From NCBI GenBank assembly GCA_033032865.1, contig JAWHQI010000028.1, positions 7,087,001 to 7,151,000 of the forward strand: a stretch of 64,000 nucleotides of DNA, written 5' to 3'. The position numbers were made by a program, and so were the translations under genes. The DNA comes from Dactylorhiza incarnata. Lineage: Eukaryota > Streptophyta > Magnoliopsida > Asparagales > Orchidaceae. Positions 43,788 through 53,715 of the stretch are shown here, in pieces. A model generated the notes under the pieces. It was given only the letters and a program-made list of their open reading frames with translations, had not been told where the DNA came from and ran no database searches. Position 1 is the stretch's first letter. Each line of letters starts with the position of its first letter.

Positions 43788-43930
43788 TTTTTTTGTGAAA
43801 GACAAATACTTGTCATATGCTTTCTTATTCCACTTTCTCTTCTAATTATTTAATATATTTTCTTATCCTTACAAATGCTGTGCTGGGTTAATTATATGCT
43901 AGTACAATTTCCCTCTAAATAGGGTTAAGA

Positions 43931-43945
43931 CAAATAGGGGGAGAT
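43931..43945 (+). promoter_or_regulatory. SIRE-6 polypurine tract
   Basis: CAAATAGGGGGAGAT directly precedes the LTR. Confidence 0.88.
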
Positions 43946-45109
43946 TGTTGGGAAAATGATTTCTCTTAACCCCTAGAAATGAGTTAAAGAAGAATTCTAA
44001 GAATGAAAAATAAGGCTAAGTAAATATGCGTCGAATAGTATTCGACGCAACGTCGAAATGTAGTCGACGTTTCCTTCAGATTGCGCCGAAGTAACTCTAG
44101 GAAGATTTCGACGTATGTGTTGTCGACGTTACTCTGATTTCTAGTCGACGCATCTAATGTAGTCGACGCACCTTTGTCGACGCACTCCTCTCGACGTCCA
44201 GACAGGATGTATTCGACGCTTGCGTCGAATAGTAATCGACGCGCGTCGATTCTTATGAAAGAATTCAAAATCGCCAGATCTCTTTCCTTATATTATAGAT
44301 CTGATTTATATGGAATCAATTTATGTCTTATAGCCGTTCTGAATCTTTTCTTTCCTCTATTAGATTCTTGGCTAATTTGATAAAATTCATTATGGACATT
44401 ATTTGAAATTAGAATGAATACTTTCCTTCTATGGATATAATTGTTATGGGAATTTCTCTTTCTTTCTAATACTCTGCCTGCTAATTGATTACTCTCCTAT
44501 AGTGTTATCTTAATGAACAGAGCTATAAATAACCAAGGAGGTCGGCAGAGAAACCTGAGAAGTGATTCACCATTTTTACATTTGAAAAGAGGAAAAGCTC
44601 CCAAGTGAAAAAGAGAGAATTGAGAAATAGTCCTGCAGCAATATTCAAGCATTCTTCTTCCTCTGCTTCTGAAGTCACCCTGCTGCAAATTCTGATAGCT
44701 CTCACATAAGAGAGAAAAACTACAAATCTTCTTCTCTCTAAAGAAGAAAGATTTAATTCACTTCTTGTGCTTCCAATCTTCTTGCTAGGAAGAAGATTCA
44801 TTATTGTTCTTATTTCTTTCTTTCTTCCTTCTTATCCTTGCTTAAGACATTGTAAAAGAGTTTTTAGAATCTCTCTTCAAAAAATTCAGTGTACTGGTTC
44901 TAAGAGCCTCCTTGTCAAAAGACTCAGTTGGTTCTAAGAGTCTCCTTGTCAAAAGACTCAGGGTGGTTCTAAGAGTCTCCTTATCAAAAGACTCAGTACA
45001 AGATAGTGAATTCCTACCAAGGGGGTAGAAGAGTGGACTACTCAAAGAGTGGACTACCAAGGGGGTACATGATTGCTGCTTTTTAACCAATCAAGGAGTT
45101 AACCTTTCA
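43946..45109 (+). repeat. SIRE-6 3' LTR (atypical 3' end)
   Basis: 1,164 bp. It matches the 5' LTR up to about 45034 with few differences (an 11-bp loss near 44185). The last 235 bases of the 5' copy are replaced here by about 75 different bases ending ...TTAACCTTTCA, directly followed by the TSD. TATA box at 44523-44531. Confidence 0.92.
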
Positions 45110-45114
45110 CTAGC
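45110..45114. repeat. Right TSD of SIRE-6 (CTAGC)
   Basis: It is identical to 34825-34829 and restores the Tat-2 RT frame when merged. Confidence 0.92.
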
Positions 45115-45930
45115 TCAAGGATCGCCTTGAATTTATCTGGATTAGGCTCCACCCCTGCTGGGGTGAGCAAGTGACCCAAGAACTTCCCCTGATTGGCCCT
45201 GAAGACACACTTCAGGGGGTTAAGCCTCATCTTATACTTCCACAAGGTCCGGAAGGTCTCCCCGAGGTCCCGGAGGTGGGACTTGAGGTCCCGACTCTTG
45301 ACCATGAGATCATCAATGTAGACTTCCAGGTTTCTTCCCTTCTGCTCTCAAAAGACCCTGTCCATCATTCGTTGGTATGTGGCCCCTGCATTCTTGAGCC
45401 CGAAGGGCATCATCTTATAACAATAACATCCATCCCCTGTGATGAAGGAGACATCCATGATGTCGGGGGGGGGGGGGGGGGGGGGGGGGGGGTGCATGCG
45501 AATCTGATGATAACCTGAAAAAGCATCTAAAAAGATATTACAGGGAAACTAACGGCTGAGTCAACCAGCGCGTCGATTCTAGACAAGGGGTAGCAATCTT
45601 TAGGGCATGATTTATTAAGCAAAGAAAAGTCGATACACATCCTCCATTTACCTCCTCCCTTTTTCAGCATGACCACGTTGGAGACCCAGCCTGGATACTG
45701 GATCTCCGACACAAAACCCGTCTGTAGGAGCTTACCCACCTCCTCTCGGATAGGTCCCACCAGCTTGTCTGTTGCATCCCTCCTCTTTTGGCGGATGGGG
45801 CGGGTACCAGGGTCGAGATTGATATGGTGGTAATCCACGTCCGCATCGATCCCGGGCATCTCTGCCGCTCTCCAAGCGAAGACATCCACATTCTTCTGCA
45901 CGCAGGCTAGGATCTCAGCCTGCTCCTTTG
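45115..45930 (-). pseudogene. Tat-2 reverse transcriptase (5' and palm part)
   Basis: The minus strand codes NVDVFAWRAAEMPGIDADVD, TGFVSEIQYPGWVSNVVML, WRMCIDFSLLNKSCPKD, the motif CYCYKMMPFGLKNAGATYQR, the catalytic YIDD (45309-45320) and LKCVFRANQGKFLGHLLTPA. A G28 run (45465-45492) lies after YHQIRMHP and destroys the frame at the RT core. A missing codon near 45355 adds to the damage. It joins 34829 through the CTAGC duplication. Confidence 0.9.
45465..45492. repeat. G28 homopolymer inside Tat-2 RT
   Basis: Twenty-eight G on the plus strand, C on the sense strand, begin at a Pro codon following RMH. Confidence 0.88.
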
Positions 45931-46593
45931 GACTGAGCTCTCCACTGATTCAGACCTTCTCCACCACCCCAAGCCGTGTGGTGACCTCAAGCTCCATGAC
46001 CTCATCCACGGCCTCCAGCCGGGATTGCTCTCCCCAGGCACTCTCCTCCTCTACGCCACAAGCGAGTGCTTGGGCTCCTTCCTCCGTCTCCTCCTTCCCT
46101 AATACCATTAACTCCTCCGCCCCTCCTTCCTTGGCCTTCTCTTCTCTTTCCTCCTCTTCTCCTCTCTCCGCCCTGAATCCCTCAGCGACCCCTTCCTGGG
46201 TATGAACTTCCCCTTCATCCATCCTCTCTTCTAGTCCCTCCTCCTCTCAGGCCTCGGCCGCCTCCTCCATCACTTTATCCCACTCCTCTGCTTCCCCCAT
46301 CCAGGAGTGGTGTTGACAGCCGTCACGTAGCACTTTCTCATCACCTTGGGATCTCCCCGGACCCGGACCTGGATTCCACCCGTGTTGAATTTAATACACT
46401 GGTGGAAGGTGGACTGATTGCATCAGGACGCGCTAATGAGAGGTCGTCTAAAGATGGCGCTATAGCTGCTTGGGGCATCCACTATCACGAAGCAGTAGTT
46501 CCGGGACTGCCCTCCGAGGGTCACATGGATCCCCACTCCACCCTCTACTTCCTTCCTCTCCCCTGAAAAACCAAACAGTGGGCCATCTGAGGC
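45931..46593 (-). pseudogene. Tat-2 acidic linker between protease and RT
   Basis: The minus strand is open at 46222-45950 for a Glu/Gly-rich sequence (EEEEREEKAKEGGAEEL). Flanking parts are out of frame. Tat polyproteins usually have a low-complexity linker here. Confidence 0.6.
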
Positions 46594-46830
46594 CTACACC
46601 CTCCTGGCCTCCACCTTCATCTCGTCGAACGCCTTCTTGAAGATGACGTTGACCGAACTCCCATTATCCACTAGGATCCGTGAGACGGTGAAGTTCTCGA
46701 TGGTGGTCTGGATGACCAGCGCATCGCAGAACGGATCTTCATGACCCGGCATGTCCCTCTGGGAAAAGGTGATCTTCTCTGCTAGGGGTGGGGCTTGGGA
46801 TGTCGAAACTACGCTTCGACGATACATGGC
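46594..46830 (-). pseudogene. Tat-2 protease
   Basis: The minus strand codes ITFSQRDMPGHEDPFCDALV and VSRILVDNGSSVNVIFKKAF. VDNGSS is the aspartic-protease active site (D-x-G-S family). Usual Tat proteases read VDGGSS, so the Asn is a small deviation. It lies between gag and the linker as expected. Confidence 0.85.
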
Positions 46831-48144
46831 AAGGAGGCTCGCCTTTTGGGTTTCCTCGATCCCTACCCCCCCTATGGATCACCCCGATCCCCTCTCGGGT
46901 CCCTACGTCCACCCGGTCTTCACACCTTTCCTCCTCATCCTCCTGGGATAGGACTTCCTCAATCCTCACCGGGCGATGATGCGGCTGCGGTGCTGGGACC
47001 CTGGCTCCTCTTATCTCCAAAAACTCTAGGCAGGTCGCCATTGCGTGACATTCCTCCTGATGGAAGTCACAACAAGGCAACGTCGCCCCCCCCCCCCCCC
47101 CCCCCCCTCCTCACCTCCTACTCTCCTGTTTCTCATCCTGAGACCGGCTCCTCCGGCTCCTGTCCCTCTTCCTCCTCCTACTCTTCCTCTACCAATCTCC
47201 ATCGCTTGCTGAGGCGGGGGAGGAGGTGGCCTCGGGCCTTGCCTCCACCCCAGCTGATGAGGCCTTCCCTGCCCCCTTGGTAGTTGCCTCCTCCATGGGG
47301 GAACCCCCTTCCTTGTCCCTGCATCCCCCCACCTTGCTGCCTCCACCCCAACTCCGAGGTCCTGGCTTCCTCCCTTCTCCTCGCTTCCGGTTGCCTGCCC
47401 TCCGGCTCGCTCAGTCGTACTAACCACTTCGTGAACTTGGGGTTTGCTGCCTCCCCGTCCATCTCCTCATAGGATAGAGGAGCCCTCCTCTTAAGGTCCA
47501 TCTTGAAGAAACCCTCTTGTAGCCCCACCGTGAAGGCTAGCTGGAGGGTATGCTCTGGTACCTCTTGGATGAGGAGGACCTCCTCCCTGAACTGCTCTAG
47601 ATAGTGGGCAAGCGACTCTCCTGGCTTCTGCCTAATACTGAAGAGTGACTCGGGATCTTTCTTCCTCTTCTTCAAGGTAGAGAAGTGCAACAGAAAACCT
47701 CGACGCAAATATTCAAAGGCGTAGATCGATCCCGAGGGAAACTGGTAAAACCAGTCCCTCGCCTTCTCCTTCAGGGTGGTGGCGAAGAGTCGGCCCATGA
47801 AGGCGTCCGAAATAGGTCTGATCGAGACCATATCCTCGAACCACTGCAAGTGTGGAACGGGGACATCCTTGCAGGTATACAACGTCATAGCCGGCTCCCT
47901 GAACCCTTTGGGGAATGGTGCCGAGAGCACCAACTCACAAAAGGGGCTTCCTCCACTCACCCTCTGGACCTGCTCCACTCTCCCTGCGAGCTCTCCTGGC
48001 GACCCTGCTCTTGCTGACCTCGGGCTCGCCAAGGGGCCGCTCGTTGGGATCCCTTCTGCCGAGACAACCCTTGCCAGGACCTCGCTCGCCCCCGCCGGAC
48101 TGGGGAAGAGTTCTCGCCCGGTGAGGTCTCGCCCGGCCCCCTGG
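46831..48144 (-). pseudogene. Tat-2 gag, main part
   Basis: The open frame 48032-47178 extends upstream to the solo-LTR junction at 48144. It codes the retrotransposon gag core: FREPAMTLYTCKDVPVPHLQ, FATTLKEKARDWFYQFPSGS, YLRRGFLLHFSTLKKRKKDP and LFSIRQKPGESLAHYLEQFR. A Gly/Arg-rich tail follows. A C22 run (47086-47107) in the tail breaks the frame; after it, CCDFHQEECHAMATCLEF is a gag-knuckle-like CHC segment, leading into the protease. Confidence 0.88.
47086..47107. repeat. C22 homopolymer in Tat-2 gag tail
   Basis: Twenty-two C on the plus strand (Gly codons on the sense strand) separate the Arg/Gly-rich tail from the CHC segment. Confidence 0.87.
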
Positions 48145-49210
48145 GTTACTGTTGGGTTTTTCTAAATGCCATTCATAATGACATGAACACATCAAATGTG
48201 CGCAGCGGAAGAAATACTAGAACAACCCAAAGAGTAAAGGAACTTGCAGATCTCATGAATCAAGAGATTAGGAAAGCAAATGCAATGTACCTTCACTGGA
48301 TTGAGTCAATGCTCAACCAAGGTGCTCCAAGATGAAATCGGGTAGACAAAATCTGAGTTCCAAGAACCAAAATGTTTCGGCTCCTAAACAGCGATCCGCA
48401 CAAACGATGGAGAACCCCAAAGCCTTGTCAAACAAGGAATAGGTCAGAGAAAGAACGTCCTCTGCGTCCCCATGAACTGCTAGATCCGTTGAAGGGGAGG
48501 CGTCGACTGTCAGTGGCGATTAGGTCGGCGGACGGAATGAGAGCGATCGGAACACTTTCGTCTTCGGCTCTCCAGAAATCGCGAAAAGGCTCGATCTAAA
48601 ACCGTATATGTTCGAAGCCCTAATCACGTTCCTTTTATACGCAAGGTATAAAATTGGCTATCCGCAGACCAGAAGAAAAACAGAACATTTCTGTCCAGAT
48701 TTACATTCGTCGAATTCGACTAAACAATATAACTGAATTCGACTCAGATTCGGCGAAACCATTTCGACGAATTCGTCTATATAAATTCGGCTATATCAAT
48801 TCGTCGAAACCATTTCGTCGAACTGACATGATCCGGCTAAACCCTTTAGTCGAATCTGTTACAATTTCGGTTAATCACATTAGCCGAATCTCATTAGTCG
48901 AATCAAGCTAATTCGGTTAAACCCATTAGCCGAATTTGACGCAGTTCGGTTAAACCCTTTAGCCGAATTTGTCAAGTAAATACCATTCGTTTAAACCCTT
49001 AAAACGATTTTCCATTGAGACATTCTCAACTTAATTCCAAGCAGTCATAGGATTGGTCCTCCACTCATATCCAATATGAGTAAGGCCAAGACAATCCTTT
49101 CTCCAATTTCTCCAAACGCTTTTATGTGTGACCCTATAGGCTCATATTGCGTTGGCAGTAAGACTAACTGTTGATTGCTTTGAGATCACCTCAGAAACTC
49201 CAACAGTTAC
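48145..49210 (-). mobile_element. Solo LTR with GTTAC duplications
   Basis: 48150-49205 (1,056 bp) starts TGTTGGGTTTTTC and ends ACTCCAACA, flanked by GTTAC (48145-48149 and 49206-49210). No interior or second LTR is present, so it is a solo LTR left by LTR-LTR recombination. A minus-strand TATA box (GTATAAAAGG, 48631-48640) and the TTCCGCTGCGCA word near the minus-strand end suggest a copia LTR in minus orientation. TTCGTCGAA/TTAGTCGAA dyads fill 48700-48980, with GACGAATTCGTC perfect at 48766-48777. Confidence 0.9.
48631..48640 (-). promoter_or_regulatory. TATA box of the solo LTR
   Basis: The minus strand reads GTATAAAAGG, downstream of the dyad cluster on that strand. Confidence 0.55.
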
Positions 49211-49271
49211 CGCCTCCTTTCCTGCTCGTTGTGCTGGGGCGTTCTCGCCAACTCCAGACGGAGGAGCCATC
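49211..49271 (-). pseudogene. Tat-2 gag N-terminus
   Basis: ATG at 49271 starts MAPPSGVGENAPAQRAGKEA. The frame continues across the GTTAC duplication into 48144 and on to the gag core without a shift once the solo LTR is removed. This start is the first ATG after the leader. Confidence 0.8.
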
Positions 49272-49489
49272 TAGAGGGCTGGGGTCGCGAGACCACCTAG
49301 CGCCATGGCGAGAGTGCTCTGAAAAGCTCCAAGCAGATCCCTCCTGAGGTTTGCCAACATCTCTACGGTCGCCAGTGTTCCCGTGGGTTGCGAGCCTCCG
49401 AATCCCGCATCTTGCTCATCCTCTCCTGCCATGTGTCCTCCTCAGGGTTTTCTTGAACTAGCTACACTCCACGCTCACCTCACCAAGAA
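49272..49489 (-). other. Tat-2 leader with candidate primer site
   Basis: A 218-nt untranslated leader. A possible primer site TGGTGAGGTGAGC lies four bases after the 5' LTR (about 49474-49486, minus). I cannot name the matching tRNA. Confidence 0.5.
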
Positions 49490-50480
49490 TGTTGAAACCA
49501 ATAAATGGTCTCTGTGGAGTTCAGGGCCCCCAATAGGTTGGGGGGCAGCTAGCACTTACTTATACCTTGAGGGAAATAGACTGAAGCCTCAGAACTATAC
49601 ACTGACCCTTAGACTCAGCAGGGAGGACCCACCACACACCCAGAAGATCTTTTGAGCGCTTCCCCTCCAAAGCCAAAGCTGAGGCCCGGGCACCCTGGAG
49701 AGCTCTGAGAATGCTAACCAAGGATGACTTGAGGAGAGAGAAGCTAAAGAGAAGTCCACTCCAAAGATGCCCTTTAGGTCTTATTTATAGTTTTCCTGAA
49801 TTGGTCTGCTGATAGCGGGATTCCGCCTCTTGATTTTTCTATATGCACCCCAATTTGGTCTGCTAACAGCCAAACTCCGCTGTTCTGAGGGGCTATTGAC
49901 AGACCACCAGGGGCAGAAGGGTAATTCCAACTCCTGGACCCCTGGAAGAGAGGTTTGCGAGAACTCCCCTCTTCTCCATCCTCGCCAACCCTTACGCAAG
50001 GATCCTACCCACCTCTGCGAGATCGGGTTGGCTCGGTGAGCTCATTCAGGCTCGCCTTGCCAAGATCTCGGGTTTCATTGAACTCAGGTAATCTGTTTGA
50101 ATCTGGCTGGAAGGATTGAGTTCATCGAGCTGACAGGCAACTTCGTCGAACGGAAGATTTGTTGCTTATTCGTCGATCGCTGAGATGGTAAGATCGTTGA
50201 CTGCTGAGAGATCCAGATCGTCGACCGCTGAGACGGCGAGATTGTCGACCGCTGAGTCGGCGAGATCGTCGACCGCTGAGACGGCGAGATCTCGCCCAGA
50301 TTTCGCTGAACTCCGACCATCCCCTAGAGAGGCAGCCTGCGAGAACTCTCCTCTTATATTCCTCGCGAGATCGCATTGTCTTGGCGAGCTCGTCCCGACC
50401 TGTCCTGCCGAGGTCTCGCCCAAAACTCTCCTGATCATTTAGGGCTCTTGCGAATAGCCAGGAGAACACCATCTTGTACA
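49490..50480 (-). repeat. Tat-2 5' LTR
   Basis: 991 bp, the TRIM-free copy. TATA box at 49780-49790; empty TRIM site near 49905; GTCGAC repeat array at 50164-50292. Confidence 0.92.
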
Positions 50481-50485
50481 TTGGT
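50481..50485. repeat. Right TSD of Tat-2 (TTGGT)
   Basis: It is identical to 5600-5604. Confidence 0.9.
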
Positions 50486-52317
50486 CATTTGCATGTTGAG
50501 CATTCCAGTGTTCTCCTTGATTTCCTTGACCTCAGACATGACTTCAGTCTTCACATTCATGATGGACTGATCAATATAGTTTTTGACTGATGTAATTGAT
50601 TGGTCAACATAAGTTGTCATAGAGGTGAGATGAGTTTGAAGCATCAGGTTGATGGTATTGAGAATATGCTCATTTGATGAAGTGGAAGTGGAGGCTTGTT
50701 GCTCAGTGATCATTGGGGTTGGGGGCCTTGGTGAACTTGGAGGGTTGACTATGTAGAGAACAATTTGAACTGCAGGTTCAGGCAATACTGCAGCAGAAGC
50801 ATCCATCTTCATAGCAAGGGAAGCTATATCATCAATATGATCTGGATGTACTTGATCATCATCTAAATCATCTATTTCATCAGATGCATTTGATGGCTCC
50901 TCCCCCTCAGAGAGAGCATATTTGTCAGATGAGTCTAGGAAGGCTGTGACAATTAGTTAGAGTTAGAGTTAATGACTTTAGAAATGTTAAAGATGGGTTT
51001 GGTAGGGCTTTCCAAGGACATCATATTTATGTATTGGTGGCTCTTGAGGCTTGTCCCCTTTAGAAGGGGCATCAGTATGTCCTGGTGAAGGTAAATCCAA
51101 GAGGGTTGGTTCATTATCAGGATTAAGCTTAATTCTTTCTCCTAGATTGAAAATAAATCTATCAATCTGACCTTGCAAGTCCTGAGGAGAAGGCTCCTTG
51201 TCCTTATCATCGGCATTGATATTAGTTATATCTAAGGAGGCTTGTTCTTGTTGTTTCTCCCCCTCAGATGGAGCACTCATCATTCCTTTAGGAGTTGTTG
51301 TCCACATTATTCAAGTGTCAGAAATGACTACCTAATTGATTAGCTACGATCAAGTAATTAAGAGAGAAGTGTGGAGTTGAAGTATTAGTTACCAGGAGTT
51401 ATAAATTGGACCGGCACCTGAGGATGGATAGTGTCAGTTGAAATGTCATTCTGTATAGCATCTTTGTCAAGGTTGCTGCGTGACCCTATGTCAGCACCAG
51501 CATCTTCATTTTTATCTGAGTGGTCAGGCTCAGAGCTTGACATAATTAGTCTAGGTTTCTTAGTGGATTTGGATGCCATTTTCTCCTTTTCTTTTGCCAC
51601 AGTGGGCTGACTCATTGGAAGCACCCTGGTAAACCTGTCCAGGGTCTTGATATCCATTCTTTTGAGATAGTGAAGGTTTGATCCTTTGGAGTTGTTAAAC
51701 TTCTCAAGGTAGGTTTGGAGTAGGTATAGGGAAAGAATTCTGCCCATGTTGGGTTCCAGAAGGCATTCCTTGATTCTTTGAAATAGGACTACTCCCCAAG
51801 AGGTTTTTCTTTTGAGAATTATCCTTATCATGAGATCAAACATGAACTGTGAAATTGTGTCATGGGACCCTGGTTTGCAAAGGATAGCCTTTCCCACAAT
51901 ATCTGATAGAAGTTTTCCCTTTTGGTTGAAGAATTTCCTCATTAATGATCCTGTTTTGGCATCATTGTATCCAGTCCATTTCAGGGCCTTTGTCTTGTCT
52001 TTCTCAGAGATGTCTTCCTCCTCACTTGGACTGCAGTAAGGAAGATGTAAGGCTTTTTGTTGCTTTGTAGGGGTTATCTTTATTCTATCTTCTCCTATCT
52101 TTACCTTGAGGGAAGACTTGGAAGAGGATAACTTGGCATTGCTAAACCATTCCAGAACTTCAGTTCTGAGAGTGGTACTTGGTTCAGATAGAAGAAATTC
52201 TAGGCCTTGGTCTTCAAGGAGTTCAATCACTCCCTTGATTTCTTCAGGAGCATGGGCAAATCCATTCCTGACTATTTCATATCCTTCAAGAAGATTCTTA
52301 GAGCTTTTGGGATCCAT
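50486..52317 (-). pseudogene. SIRE-1 post-pol frame, N-terminal half
   Basis: ATG 52317 (MDPKSSKNLLEGYEIVRNGF) opens 310 codons to 51385, with a globular part (TEVLEWFSNAKLSSSKSSLK, LHLPYCSPSEEEDISEKDK, TISQFMFDLMIRIILKRKT) and a Lys/Ser-rich tail ending FITPGN. Frames at 51307-50987 and 50812-50486 follow, the last with a helix-rich segment (YVDQSITSVKNYIDQSIMNV). The gaps (51310-51384 and 50813-50986) may be introns or decay. The N-terminal part resembles the plant transposon protein domain found in similar post-pol frames; this is a weak recollection. The gene is about 1,000 codons in total. Confidence 0.6.
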
Positions 52318-52410
52318 TTCTGTGGTAGAAGAATGCGCTGGGATGGATGAGTAGGTGATTCATCTCGGTGGCTAAGAAAGAAGGGTCGTGTACCTTTCAC
52401 TAATTAAGAT

Positions 52411-53698
52411 TGAAAGAACTTAGGGGTTTAGATTAAATCACCTAGAGGGGGGGGGGGGGGTGAATAGGTTTTTCTTATTCTTTTTGGGCTTATAGTGGTT
52501 AGTAGCCTAATATGCCTACACAACCAATGAACTCAAGCTCAAATAATCACAGCCACAACACAAAGAATTTTATAGTGGTTCCCTAAGTGATGGGATGTCC
52601 ACTGTCCCCCTACACCCCTCTAACTCCAATGTTAGATAGGGATCAAGATACTCCTCCAAGTTATCTTCTCAGCTTCTAGAGCTTACATCACAAGTTCCTA
52701 AGAACTTCTCAGATCACAGATGATCCTACCTCAGGACAATAGTCCCTACAGGTCAGAGCTATCACCAGCTCCTACCTCAGGCACAGCAGCCCTATAACTC
52801 AGATGAATCCACCTCCTACAACTCAGACCACCTCCTGGTCCTACTTCAGGCAATAGCCTTTTACAATCTTCTCAGAGCTGAATAGCTCTTACAAAATAAA
52901 GATATAATAGAATAATAACTTCTACTACTGATTCAATCAGATGAGGTATCAGTAGAGAATCTCAGCAGAAGCTGATCTTGAGATGTTCCTGGCCTGGTTG
53001 ATTCAGAACAGCTCCACTATCTTCTTCTTCAGAAGGAAGAAAGAAGACCCCTGCCTCTCTTGTTGATGAAAACTAGAATCACTGAAAGAGAGAACAACTT
53101 CGGTTCAAGGCAAGAAGGTTGTTGCAGCTTTCAGTGGTTGCAGACAGGTTTCCTTGATGGCTTGAGCAAATACAATAATCGAGAGTGTCTTCTTTGTTGC
53201 CCTAGCTTTTGCTTTTATAGTACTGTACGTCTTCAACGGCTATAAGCACGACCTCCCTTGCCCATGCCGATAAAGGCATTACTTTATCACTTCTTGCGCC
53301 TTTATCAAATTCTAGGCGACGCCAGTCAACGGAAAATAAGCTTGATTCTGTCTCAGCAGATTCGCTGAGACGGCTCCTTGTCTCAGCAGGTTAACAGCTG
53401 AGACAGTCTTCTTCTCAGCGGTTGGCACAAGCTGAGACAGCTACTTCTTTTCAGCGGTTCCACTGAGATGGCTCCCATCTCAGCGGATCTGACCCTTCGT
53501 CTCAGCGGTTCAGCTGAGACAAATCTTCATCTCTTAGGAGTTGATTTCTCCTGATCTTAGGTCCTGATTGACCCTTTCTTTTTGAGTCACCTAAGCATGT
53601 GTATCTTACAAAACATAGCTTTATCAAATACATTTAGTACTTAGCATTGCATAGTGACCCCTCTTCAAATCAAGGGAATTTGAGGGCAATTCCCAACA
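52411..53698 (-). repeat. SIRE-X 3' LTR
   Basis: 1,288 bp, homologous to the SIRE-1 LTR. The minus strand begins TGTTGGGAATTGCCC at 53698 after a polypurine tract and ends AAGTTCTTTCA at 52411. TATA box at 53211-53222 (minus). Dyads GTCTCAGC...GCTGAGAC lie at 53350-53371, 53380-53404 and 53499-53520. A G14 run lies at 52447-52460. No primer site follows its end, so it is a 3' LTR, not the 5' LTR of SIRE-1. Confidence 0.87.
53350..53545. repeat. CTCAGC/GCTGAG dyad cluster in SIRE-X U3
   Basis: At least three dyads with perfect 8-bp arms (GTCTCAGC and GCTGAGAC) and spacers of 6-9 nt occur, plus half sites. Confidence 0.88.
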
Positions 53699-53715
53699 AT
53701 CTCCCCCTATTTGAA
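53699..53715 (-). promoter_or_regulatory. SIRE-X polypurine tract
   Basis: The minus strand reads TTCAAATAGGGGGAGAT, shared with SIRE-1. Confidence 0.82.

Larger units (their letters stand above)
34830..45109 (+). mobile_element. SIRE-6: complete SIRE/Maximus-type Ty1/copia element (10.3 kb)
   Basis: 5' LTR 34830-36164, primer site 36167, gag 36293-38340, pol 38349-41551, spacer 41552-41997, post-pol gene 41998-43787, polypurine tract 43931-43945, 3' LTR 43946-45109, TSD CTAGC. All parts are present and in order, but gag, pol and the post-pol gene each carry inactivating changes. The LTRs are very similar for their first 1.1 kb, so the insertion is fairly recent; their last part differs (see findings). 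Confidence 0.95.
5605..50480 (-). mobile_element. Tat-2: Ty3/gypsy Tat-lineage element with five nested insertions
   Basis: The span is bounded by LTRs of equal native length (991 bp) and by TSD TTGGT. Subtracting the TRIM, Ath-3 (with Cop-4), Lard-5, SIRE-6 and the solo LTR with their duplications leaves about 12.76 kb. Minus-strand order is 5' LTR, leader, gag, protease, acidic linker, RT, RNase H, aRNH-type RNase H, integrase, tandem repeats, two opposite-strand genes, polypurine tract and 3' LTR. A second RNase H, opposite-strand genes and 3' tandem repeats are hallmarks of the Tat lineage (Ogre, Retand, Grande). A Tat-2 sublineage is not assigned. Confidence 0.88.
50481..52410 (-). mobile_element. 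SIRE-1: portion upstream of the Tat-2 insertion
   Basis: This is the N-terminal part of the SIRE-1 post-pol frame. It ends on the right at the SIRE-X 3' LTR (52411). The flank AAGAT (52406-52410) would be one copy of the SIRE-X TSD. SIRE-1 pol would lie beyond SIRE-X, outside the window. Confidence 0.75.

Noticed and set aside
45090..45109. 3' LTR end of SIRE-6 as an ordinary variant of the 5' LTR end (both have GTTAAC and CTTTCA)
   Set aside because: The shared pieces are short and interrupted, whereas 18 consecutive bases match the reverse complement of the leader; the ordinary-variant reading remains possible but weaker.
52411..53698. This LTR as the 5' LTR of SIRE-1, making SIRE-1 a gene-less element bounded by 2867 and 53698
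   Set aside because: It is preceded on the minus strand by a polypurine tract and another post-pol frame end, and is not followed by a primer site, so it is a 3' LTR of a different copy.
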